Shown: positions 1 to 6,435 of the stretch, in pieces
Layout of the letters: every line of letters begins with the position of its first letter
Numbering within the stretch: position 1 is the first letter of the stretch
Source of the DNA: an uncultured beta proteobacterium
GTDB lineage: Bacteria; Pseudomonadota; Gammaproteobacteria; Burkholderiales; Burkholderiaceae_B
Direction of reading: 5' to 3'
Length of the DNA: 8,372 bases
Assembly (NCBI GenBank): GCA_903929925.1
Contig: CAIYWO010000324.1
Span: 1 to 8,372 of the forward strand
Position numbers and translations under genes: made by a program
The notes under the pieces: generated by a model
The model's input: only the letters and a program-made list of their open reading frames with translations
What the model was told of the DNA's origin: nothing
Database searches by the model: none

Positions 1-380
1 CCCACCTGACAATCGTGCGCGACGTGCACATAGGCCATCACCCAATTATCTGAGCCTAACCGAGTGACGCCCACGTCCTGAACCGTGCCGGTATTGACGG
101 TGACATATTCGCGAAACATATTTCTGTCGCCGATCTCAAGCCTTGTTGGCTCGCCGGCATACTTTTTGTCTTGTGGAATTCCACCCACCGAACAAAACCG
201 GTAAAACTGATTATCGCTACCAATGGTTGTATGCCCATCAATTACGCAATGGGACCCAACCACAGTATTCGCGCCGATCTGTACGTGCGGACCGATAATC
301 GAATATGCACCCACGCTGACCGTAGGGTGCAGCTTAGCTTGTGCATCGACCAAAGCAGTAGGATGGATATGGGCAGACAT
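1..380 (-). CDS. lpxA: UDP-N-acetylglucosamine O-acyltransferase, N-terminal part (runs off left edge)
   Basis: LpxA transfers a 3-hydroxyacyl chain from acyl carrier protein to the 3-OH of UDP-GlcNAc, the first step of lipid A synthesis, in the cytoplasm. About 126 residues are visible, starting MSAHIHPTALVD. They form a left-handed beta-helix of hexapeptide repeats (for example VSVGAYSIIG, VQIGANTVVG). The family stretch QDKKYAGEPTRLEIGDRN lies at roughly residues 83-100. HVAHDC at residues 119-124 holds the presumed catalytic histidine, H122, equivalent to E. coli His125. The C-terminal half, including the acyl-chain ruler region and helical domain, is outside the window. The ATG (378-380) shares one base with the fabZ stop (TAATG), with only a weak GGA upstream, so translation is probably coupled to fabZ. 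The frame is intact as far as seen. Confidence 0.96.
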   Translation of the reverse strand, partial: MSAHIHPTALVDAQAKLHPTVSVGAYSIIGPHVQIGANTVVGSHCVIDGHTTIGSDNQFYRFCSVGGIPQDKKYAGEPTRLEIGDRNMFREYVTVNTGTVQDVGVTRLGSDNWVMAYVHVAHDCQV

Positions 381-838
381 TATTTTTCCAATGGTCTGAT
401 CGCACACATAAGTTTTGCTTCCGCCACGACTTCTCCGTCAACGAAGGCCTTGCTCTGATATTTGCAAATGGATCGCCCCAAGCGCTCAGCTTCAACTTCG
501 ATAATCAGTTGATCACCAGGCAACACTGGCTTACGAAAACGCGCAGCATCAATTCCGACAAAGTAATACACGGCTTCGCCATCAACCGGCTTAAGACCCG
601 TCTCGTCCGCAAACGAAAAAATCGCAGCCGCTTGCGCCATGGCCTCGAGGATCAACACACCAGGCATTACGGGATGATGCGGAAAATGCCCCGTAAAGAA
701 TGGTTCGTTAATCGATACATTCTTGAGTGCCTTGATCGACTTACCGGGAACCATATCCAGAACCCGATCAACTAGTAGCATCGGATAACGGTGCGGAATT
801 CGATCGAGGATCTCTTTAATATCGAGCTGTATCGCCAT
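380..838 (-). CDS. fabZ: 3-hydroxyacyl-[acyl-carrier-protein] dehydratase FabZ
   Basis: FabZ dehydrates 3-hydroxyacyl-ACP to trans-2-enoyl-ACP in the type II fatty acid elongation cycle in the cytoplasm. The 152-residue product is the normal family length. It has a single hot-dog fold with IPHRYPMLLVDRV near residues 14-26. The active-site stretch GHFPHHPVMPG starts at residue 50, giving the catalytic pair His51 and Glu65 (ILEAMAQ), which match E. coli His54 and Glu68. The protein starts MAIQLDIKEIL at an ATG (836-838) with no strong Shine-Dalgarno sequence. It follows lpxD after 61 bases, and its TAA overlaps the lpxA ATG by one base. Its place between lpxD and lpxA is typical, because FabZ competes with the lipid A acyltransferases for 3-hydroxyacyl-ACP. 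Nothing is broken or unusual in the coding sequence. Confidence 0.97.
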   Translation of the reverse strand: MAIQLDIKEILDRIPHRYPMLLVDRVLDMVPGKSIKALKNVSINEPFFTGHFPHHPVMPGVLILEAMAQAAAIFSFADETGLKPVDGEAVYYFVGIDAARFRKPVLPGDQLIIEVEAERLGRSICKYQSKAFVDGEVVAEAKLMCAIRPLEK

Positions 839-848
839 ATTGATTCAA

Positions 849-863
849 CGCTTTAAGAAAGCG
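849..863. repeat. Short inverted repeat in the lpxD-fabZ gap
   Basis: CGCTTT and AAAGCG form a perfect 6-bp stem around a 3-base spacer, 10 bases upstream of the fabZ start codon. In mRNA it could form a small hairpin near the fabZ ribosome-binding region. No T-run follows it on the minus strand, so it does not look like a terminator. Its function is unknown and chance occurrence is possible. Confidence 0.4.
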
Positions 864-880
864 ACGACCTAAAGCCATCG

Positions 881-890
881 CGATTAATCG
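881..890. repeat. 10-bp perfect palindrome in the lpxD-fabZ gap
   Basis: CGATTAATCG is its own reverse complement and lies between the lpxD stop and the fabZ start. It resembles a small operator-like site, but I recognise no specific regulator motif. With the hairpin at 849-863 it accounts for most of the symmetric sequence in this 61-base gap. Confidence 0.3.
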
Positions 891-899
891 TAGCAAACA

Positions 900-1994
900 C
901 TATTCACGCTCAAGCGCACGTAGACGCTTACGCATGCTCCAGAGCTGCGTCACCACAGCAGCATTACGTTGCCACTCAGAGTGTTCACCAAACGGGAACA
1001 CACCTGTGTAGCGACCAGGCTTGGATACGTCGTTCGTAATCCCGGTTCCACCAGAAACGTGTACGTCGTCGCCAATCGTGAGGTGTCCAGCAACACCTGC
1101 TGCACCACCAATTGTGCAGCGTGATCCAATCGCCGTTGAACCAGCGATTGCAGCGCAGGCAGCGATCGCTGTATGGGCGCCAATCCGCACGTTATGGGCA
1201 ACCATGACGAGGTTATCGATCTTGACACCATCGTCGATCACGGTGTTTTCTAAGGCACCGCGGTCAATGGTGGTGTTAGCGCCGACTTCAACGTCGTTGC
1301 CAATTACAACGCCACCAAGCTGGGGAATCTTCCCCCAGGCGCCTTTGGCCAGACTGGGGTCTGGAGCAAAACCAAAACCATCAGCACCAATGACAACTCC
1401 GCTATGTAGAATCGCACGAGCACCGATCTGCACACCCGAGTAAATCGAGACATGTGCGTGAAGTCGGCCCGACGCACCAATCGATACATCATCACCCAAG
1501 ACACAACCGGGCCCAATGTATGTCATTGCACCCACCTCACAGCGAGCACCAACCACAGCATTGGCACCAACCGTCACACCTGCACCGAGCTTAGCAGACG
1601 GATCGACAACTGCACTGGGGTGCACACTGGGCTCGCGTGCGGGCTGAATCGCCCATTCAAACCACTGCGCAATCCGTGCATACAACAAATAAGGATGCTT
1701 ACAAACTACCCGTGCAAACGCCGGTGGTGGAGACTGCGTAGCGAGATGGGCTTCAATTTCGGGAAGCACGATGATCGCGCACGCGTTCGACCGAGCAAGA
1801 TGCTCGAGATACTTGGCATGCACGATGAAGGAAATCTCTGATGACCCAGCACTCGCCAGTGCGCCAAGCCCTGCAATTCGAGGATCTGCGTTGTGGTCAC
1901 CACCGGCAACCACACTTTGCACCAACCCACCTGGAATGGCACGTAGCAGAGCCGATAAGGAAGGTGCTCGATCGGAGTCTAGCAATACCGGCAT
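900..1994 (-). CDS. lpxD: UDP-3-O-(3-hydroxyacyl)glucosamine N-acyltransferase LpxD
   Basis: LpxD adds the N-linked 3-hydroxyacyl chain from ACP to UDP-3-O-acylglucosamine, the third step of lipid A synthesis. The 364-residue product is slightly longer than E. coli LpxD (about 341). Residues 1-115 are the uridine-binding domain. ISFIVHAKY at 54-62 gives F56 and Y62, which match the two aromatic residues that stack on uracil in characterised LpxD. The usual Asn-Pro of this motif is His59-Ala60 here. Residues about 120-320 are a hexapeptide-repeat beta-helix containing KIPQLGGVVIG, TTIDRGALENT and VMVAHN, with presumed catalytic His267 (E. coli His239). A C-terminal helix (about 335-364) ends the protein. 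The ATG (1992-1994) is preceded by AAAGGG with 6-base spacing, which supports this start. The gene begins 14 bases after the skp stop. Identity is firm; only the motif change is unusual. Confidence 0.97.
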   Translation of the reverse strand: MPVLLDSDRAPSLSALLRAIPGGLVQSVVAGGDHNADPRIAGLGALASAGSSEISFIVHAKYLEHLARSNACAIIVLPEIEAHLATQSPPPAFARVVCKHPYLLYARIAQWFEWAIQPAREPSVHPSAVVDPSAKLGAGVTVGANAVVGARCEVGAMTYIGPGCVLGDDVSIGASGRLHAHVSIYSGVQIGARAILHSGVVIGADGFGFAPDPSLAKGAWGKIPQLGGVVIGNDVEVGANTTIDRGALENTVIDDGVKIDNLVMVAHNVRIGAHTAIAACAAIAGSTAIGSRCTIGGAAGVAGHLTIGDDVHVSGGTGITNDVSKPGRYTGVFPFGEHSEWQRNAAVVTQLWSMRKRLRALERE

Positions 1995-2000
1995 GCTGAA

Positions 2001-2006
2001 CCCTTT
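2001..2006 (-). promoter_or_regulatory. Shine-Dalgarno sequence of lpxD
   Basis: Minus-strand AAAGGG lies 6 bases before the lpxD ATG inside the 14-base skp-lpxD gap. It is one of the clearest ribosome-binding sites in the window and supports the start at 1994. Confidence 0.65.
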
Positions 2007-2008
2007 AG

Positions 2009-2575
2009 TTACTTGCCAAGGGCTTGAATAACTTTATCAGTGATATCAATACGAGGACTGACCGTCACAGCATCTTGCAAGATGACGTCGTAGTTTTCTT
2101 GCTCAGCGATACGCTTAATCGCAGCGTTAGCTTTTTCAACGATGGTTGCAAACTCTTCGTTACGACGACGATTGAAATCTTCCTGGAATTCGCGGCGCTT
2201 GCGTTGAATATCCGCATCCAAGTTGGCCAGCTCGCGTTGACGCTTGTTACGATCAGACTCGGACAAGACAGGAGCATCTTTCTCGAACTTCTGGGCAAGG
2301 TTGCGCAAGTTTGCAGCTAACTTTTGAAGGTCATCTTCGCGTTTCTTGAACTCTGCTTCAATCTTGGTTTGCGCCGCCTTGGCCGGAATCGAATCGCGCA
2401 GAATCCGCTCAGTATTCACAAAGCCAATTTTGGAACCTTGTGCTTGTGCCATTGAGCTGATCAACAGGCCAAGAACCAACAGTCCGGCGCTCAATAGCCA
2501 GAAGAATCGGCTGCTGCGCACCTGAGCTTGTTTTGCAATCGCAACCTGAGCGTTTGAAAGATTTTTTACAGACAT
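2009..2575 (-). CDS. skp: Periplasmic outer-membrane protein chaperone Skp (OmpH family)
   Basis: Skp is a trimeric periplasmic chaperone that holds unfolded outer-membrane proteins on their way to the Bam complex. From the ATG at 2573-2575 the protein has 188 residues, close to family length. A signal peptide has a long polar N-region (about 21 residues), a hydrophobic core (FFWLLSAGLLVLGLLISS) and likely cleavage at AQA|Q near residue 45. The mature protein begins with GSKIGFVNTERILRDS. A charged, heptad-like coiled-coil arm (about 66-157, rich in K, E, R and Q) follows, and the protein ends with VTVSPRIDITDKVIQALGK. An in-frame ATG at 2612-2614 would add 13 residues (MPTCNFVYCGNGI), but these do not look like a signal start and no Shine-Dalgarno sequence precedes them. 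GGAA just before 2575 gives weak support for the shorter form. skp sits between bamA and lpxD, its usual place. Confidence 0.93.
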   Translation of the reverse strand: MSVKNLSNAQVAIAKQAQVRSSRFFWLLSAGLLVLGLLISSMAQAQGSKIGFVNTERILRDSIPAKAAQTKIEAEFKKREDDLQKLAANLRNLAQKFEKDAPVLSESDRNKRQRELANLDADIQRKRREFQEDFNRRRNEEFATIVEKANAAIKRIAEQENYDVILQDAVTVSPRIDITDKVIQALGK

Positions 2576-2641
2576 GATTCCATTTCCACAGTAAACAAAA
2601 TTGCAAGTAGGCATTGTGCCATTAAAAAACTTTATCCTGAC

Positions 2642-4996
2642 TTAGAACCCAGTTCCGATCTGGAACTGAAACACCTGCGTGTTGTCGCCCGTTTGTGCAT
2701 TAAGCGCCTTAGCGACCGAGATCTGCAACGGACCGATTGGTGAAATCCACGATAAGCCGATACCCGCCGAATAACGTAACTGGCTCCAGTTAATGGACGT
2801 GTCGTTACCATAACCATCGGCTCCAAAGACTTGACCACCGTCGCCAAAGATATACCAACGCAAACTGCGATCTTGCTGCGTGCCTGGGAAAGGCAGGTAT
2901 AGCTGTACGTTACCGACTACGCGTTTTGAGCCACCCAGGTAGGTACCAGTAAGTGGGTCAATCGGGCCAAGTGAGCTTTGCGAGTAACCACGGACGGTAC
3001 CAATACCACCGGCGTACACGTTTTTAATGATTGGGTATGGCCGATCACTGTAGCTCTTACCGTAGTCAAACATCGCGTTAAATGCGATGGTGTAGTCACG
3101 AGACAAAGGCAGGAACACTTGCTGTTGAGCACTGAGAAGATAGTATTCTAGGCTGCCTGTGCCAACGTCTGCCTTAAGACGAGTAAACGATCCTTTGGTC
3201 GGTGCCAGAGCGCTATCTCGCGTGTCTTTCGCCCATCCCGTGTTCAGAATTGCCGCAGTCGTCGTGTCACCGTAGTCTCGAACGTATTCACGATACGCTA
3301 GAGGCGAGTTTGAATAGAGACCGATTGTGTTGCGCTCAAGACTGACACCGGCATAAATGCGATCAAACTCAGTGATTGGCACACCAAAGTTCAAACCCAG
3401 GCCAGCAGTTGTGACCTGGTACATACCTGGGTTATTTGAATAAGGCGTGACCGTACGATAGTAAACCGAGCTTGTGCGGCTGATGCCATCATTCGTAAAG
3501 TATGGGTCCGTGTGCGCAAGCACTACCGTTCTGTTGTACTGGCTCGTATTGAGGTTGAGAGTGAGGTTTGTTCCGCTACCGAAGACGTTTTCTTCTGAAA
3601 TACCTGCGGACAAGATGATGCCATCAGCCTGTCCATAGCCGATACCCATATTGATCATGCCTGTTGGCTTTTCGGCGACAACAACGCTCACATCAATCTG
3701 ATCAGGCGCACCAGGAACCGGCTCGGTCGTGACCTTAACCTCTTTGAAGTAACCCAGTCGATCAAGACGGTCTCTCGATAACTTGATTTTGCCTGAGTCG
3801 TACCAAGCTGCTTCAACCTGACGGATTTCGCGACGAACTACCTCATCTTTTGTACGGTGGTTGCCGCTCACCTGAATCCGGCGCACGTAAACCCGGCGAC
3901 TTGGATCGATATAAAACGTCACCTCTGCTGTGTTGTTCTCACGATCCAGAACAGGGTTGGGGTTGACGTTCGCGAACGCGTAACCCAGACCACCGAGATA
4001 ATCCGAGATCGCCTTGGCAGTCGCGTTTGTTTTCGCGCCAGAAAACAGTTCGCCTTCCTTCAACTGCACCAACTGACCGATTTCTGCATCCAGGCCGATT
4101 AGCTCTCCCGCCAACTTGACGCTCGAGACTTTGTAAGGTTTGCCCTCGTTAATTGTCAGCGTAATGAAAATATCTTTACGGTCAGGAGAGATCGTGACCT
4201 GTGGTGGCTCAACTTTGAATTCCAAATAGCCACGATTTAGATAGAAAGATTTTAGTTCTTCAACGTCTCGCTCAAGCTTCTCGCGAGAGTACTTGTCGGC
4301 ATCCGTATACCAAGTCAGCCACCCAGGCGTGGTCAACGCGAACAGTCCCCTCAAGGTGCTTTCAGAAAAATCCTTGTTCCCTACGAAGGTAATCTCTTTA
4401 ATACGAGCGACACTTCCTTCAAACAAATCGAAATTGATACCAACGCGGTTACGAGGCAGAGGTGTGACAGTCGGTGAGATCTCGACAGCGTACTTACCTT
4501 TCGCCAAGTACTGCTGTTTAAGTTCAAACTGTGCCTGGTCAAGCATAGATTGATCAAATACACGTCCCTCACCGAAACCGACCTGCTTGAAACTGTCGAT
4601 CATATTCTTGGATTCAAACTCACGCATCCCAGTAAAACTGATCGATGCAATGGTCGGACGCTCTTGAACCTGAACAACTACCACTCGCCCAGATGTTTGG
4701 ATCCGTACATCTGAATACAACCCAGTTTCGTACAGTTTGCGCACAGACTCCGTTGCCAGCTCTTCGGTAAATCGCTGACCAACTTTAAACGGCAAACGTG
4801 CAAAGATTGAGCCAGGCTCGGTGCGTTGCATACCATCGACGCGAATATCGCTCACCACGAACGGATCAAACGCATGCGCAGGTTGAAAAACAGCGAGTAA
4901 CCCGACCGTCAGCATCAGTCCAACGAGTCCCTGACGCAGGGACGTCGCGACGCGATCAGCGCACCGACCCAAAACACACAACAAGCTAGCGGACAT
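2642..4996 (-). CDS. bamA: Outer-membrane protein assembly factor BamA
   Basis: BamA is the essential outer-membrane core of the Bam complex, which folds and inserts beta-barrel proteins. The 784-residue product is the usual length. A signal peptide ends at about residue 42 (AHA|FDPF), with a long N-region before the hydrophobic stretch. Five POTRA domains follow, at roughly 46-113, 114-193, 197-285, 288-366 and 368-442; recognisable pieces include VSDIRVDGMQRTEPG and IQVSGNHRTKDEVVRRE. The 16-strand barrel spans about 447-784. It includes VRGY at 668-671, the conserved loop-6 motif that contacts the barrel wall, and a C-terminal beta-signal ending in Phe (FQIGTGF). The ATG (4994-4996) has AAGGA 9 bases upstream. 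The gene follows rseP by 53 bases and precedes skp, which fits the role of Skp in delivering substrates. No frameshift or missing motif is seen. Confidence 0.98.
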   Translation of the reverse strand: MSASLLCVLGRCADRVATSLRQGLVGLMLTVGLLAVFQPAHAFDPFVVSDIRVDGMQRTEPGSIFARLPFKVGQRFTEELATESVRKLYETGLYSDVRIQTSGRVVVVQVQERPTIASISFTGMREFESKNMIDSFKQVGFGEGRVFDQSMLDQAQFELKQQYLAKGKYAVEISPTVTPLPRNRVGINFDLFEGSVARIKEITFVGNKDFSESTLRGLFALTTPGWLTWYTDADKYSREKLERDVEELKSFYLNRGYLEFKVEPPQVTISPDRKDIFITLTINEGKPYKVSSVKLAGELIGLDAEIGQLVQLKEGELFSGAKTNATAKAISDYLGGLGYAFANVNPNPVLDRENNTAEVTFYIDPSRRVYVRRIQVSGNHRTKDEVVRREIRQVEAAWYDSGKIKLSRDRLDRLGYFKEVKVTTEPVPGAPDQIDVSVVVAEKPTGMINMGIGYGQADGIILSAGISEENVFGSGTNLTLNLNTSQYNRTVVLAHTDPYFTNDGISRTSSVYYRTVTPYSNNPGMYQVTTAGLGLNFGVPITEFDRIYAGVSLERNTIGLYSNSPLAYREYVRDYGDTTTAAILNTGWAKDTRDSALAPTKGSFTRLKADVGTGSLEYYLLSAQQQVFLPLSRDYTIAFNAMFDYGKSYSDRPYPIIKNVYAGGIGTVRGYSQSSLGPIDPLTGTYLGGSKRVVGNVQLYLPFPGTQQDRSLRWYIFGDGGQVFGADGYGNDTSINWSQLRYSAGIGLSWISPIGPLQISVAKALNAQTGDNTQVFQFQIGTGF

Positions 4997-5005
4997 CCTG
5001 ACTAA

Positions 5006-5010
5006 TCCTT
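5006..5010 (-). promoter_or_regulatory. Shine-Dalgarno sequence of bamA
   Basis: Minus-strand AAGGA lies 9 bases before the bamA ATG in the 53-base rseP-bamA gap. It supports the start at 4996. I see no convincing promoter in the same gap, including no match to the sigma-E -35 core GAACTT. Confidence 0.6.
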
Positions 5011-5049
5011 GAAATTCAATTCATCTGTGACACAACGAGCACGACCTCT

Positions 5050-6414
5050 TCAGGGCGAAAGCCACTGGGTGACGTATCTCATTGAATCGTTAAACAACGC
5101 GAGCACCATTAGCGCCGACAATAGGCCAAAACCTATTTTCTGCCCCCATTCCATGAAGCGTTCCGGGGGCGGACTTCCACGTACGATCTCTATGAGATAG
5201 TACAGCAGATGCCCCCCGTCTAGCATTGGAATTGGCAACAAGTTCAACACCCCTAGGCTGACACTAACCAGTGCCAAATAGCCCACAAACGCAACCCACC
5301 CGATTTTGGCCGACTGACCTGCATAATCTGCGATTGTGACCGGGCCGCTGATGTTTTTGACAGACACCTCACCCAAGATCATCTTCCCCATCATCCGCAG
5401 GGAAAACCAAGCTGTATCGAAGGTTTTTACAACGCCGTTCATGAGGCTATCGACCGGTCCGTAGCTGACCTCGACCATCTGAGGCTCGCCACCAAGCTGA
5501 ATACCAATACGGCCAACCACCTGACCATCTGGCTGAACCAAAGGGGCAGGAATTAAAGCAATATTTAGCCTTTGACCGTCACGCTCTACTTCCAACTGCA
5601 AGGGTTTGCCAGCATGCTGCTGTATTACCTGAATCAGTTGTCCAACATCTTGGTCCGCCTGACGTTGCACCGACAAGATGCGATCTCCAACTTTTAAACC
5701 TGCGCTCATGCCGACGCTTTCCGGAACCACTCCTCGAACAATCGGAGTGCCCGTCGCGAGTCTCAAACCAAGTAGTCGTAGCGGATCTGCAGAAGACGGG
5801 TCTGCCAAAACAGGCAATTGCAGTGTGCGGCTAAGTGTTGCTCCACGCTGATCAATCGTTAGGTCGATCGATCCACCATCGCCAAGCTTCTGCAAAAGCG
5901 CCCAGCGCAGTTCAGACCAAGATCGAATGGCCTTATCGTCAACCGCCACAATACGATCGCCCGCCTGCAAACCACCTGTGGCTGCCGCCGACTGTGCAAC
6001 GGGCGTCGCCAGCACTGCAGCTGGCTCCTGGGTTCCTACAAAACTAATTAACGCGTAAAGCAACGCAGCTAAGAGCAGGTTAAAGACTGGACCAGCTGCA
6101 ACAATTGCCATACGACGCGAAACGGGTTGCGCGGAAAAGCTTTCGCGAGAAAGCACGCCGTCTGGGCGCTGCGCTCTCAGGGCCTCTGTCGTGGTTGATT
6201 CATCCAACATTTTGACGTAACCGCCAAGGGGAATAGCTGACAGCGCCCACTCAGTACCATGGCGATCCACGCGCTTAATTAAGACACGACCAAACCCGAT
6301 CGAAAAGCGCAAGACACGCACCCCACACAAGCGGGCGACCCAATAGTGACCCAACTCATGGAACGTGATCAACACGCCGAGCGTCACAATAAAGGCCAAT
6401 ACAGTCGTGAGCAT
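5050..6414 (-). CDS. rseP: Site-2 intramembrane zinc metalloprotease RseP
   Basis: RseP is an inner-membrane protease that cuts the transmembrane segment of anti-sigma factor RseA after the DegS cut, releasing sigma-E; it also clears signal-peptide remnants. The 454 residues match the E. coli length of about 450. Transmembrane segment 1 (about 1-24) carries the zinc motif HELGH, with H19, E20 and H23. GGYVKML at 64-70 is the conserved membrane-associated loop. GPVFN at 108-112 lies in transmembrane segment 2. Two periplasmic PDZ domains follow, at about 130-200 and 222-290. NLLPIPMLDGG at 391-401 supplies the third zinc ligand region (LDG 398-400), and a last membrane segment lies near 428-445. 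The ATG (6412-6414) lacks a clear Shine-Dalgarno sequence, 21 bases after dxr. Its position just before bamA and skp ties stress sensing to outer-membrane assembly. Confidence 0.97.
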   Translation of the reverse strand: MLTTVLAFIVTLGVLITFHELGHYWVARLCGVRVLRFSIGFGRVLIKRVDRHGTEWALSAIPLGGYVKMLDESTTTEALRAQRPDGVLSRESFSAQPVSRRMAIVAAGPVFNLLLAALLYALISFVGTQEPAAVLATPVAQSAAATGGLQAGDRIVAVDDKAIRSWSELRWALLQKLGDGGSIDLTIDQRGATLSRTLQLPVLADPSSADPLRLLGLRLATGTPIVRGVVPESVGMSAGLKVGDRILSVQRQADQDVGQLIQVIQQHAGKPLQLEVERDGQRLNIALIPAPLVQPDGQVVGRIGIQLGGEPQMVEVSYGPVDSLMNGVVKTFDTAWFSLRMMGKMILGEVSVKNISGPVTIADYAGQSAKIGWVAFVGYLALVSVSLGVLNLLPIPMLDGGHLLYYLIEIVRGSPPPERFMEWGQKIGFGLLSALMVLALFNDSMRYVTQWLSP

Positions 6415-6435
6415 AATTTAAGCCAACCGATAACT

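Noticed and set aside
816..878. 20-codon frame (MALGRRFLKAL...) overlapping the fabZ start
   Set aside because: There is no Shine-Dalgarno sequence before its ATG and nothing else to support it. Short frames of this length are expected by chance.
1021..1443. Plus-strand open frame of 140 codons opposite lpxD
   Set aside because: Its Pro-, Ala- and Thr-rich repetitive product is what the hexapeptide-repeat codons of lpxD give when read in reverse. It has no independent support.
2624..2656. Possible terminator at the end of bamA: GAAC/GTTC stem and a minus-strand T6 run
   Set aside because: The stem is only 4-5 bp, lies about 15 bases before the T-run, and is followed at once by skp. It is too weak for a rho-independent terminator.
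4997..5049. Possible sigma-E or sigma-70 promoter in the rseP-bamA gap
   Set aside because: I found no pair of elements with acceptable sequence and spacing. The gap is explained by a Shine-Dalgarno sequence and an AT-rich leader.
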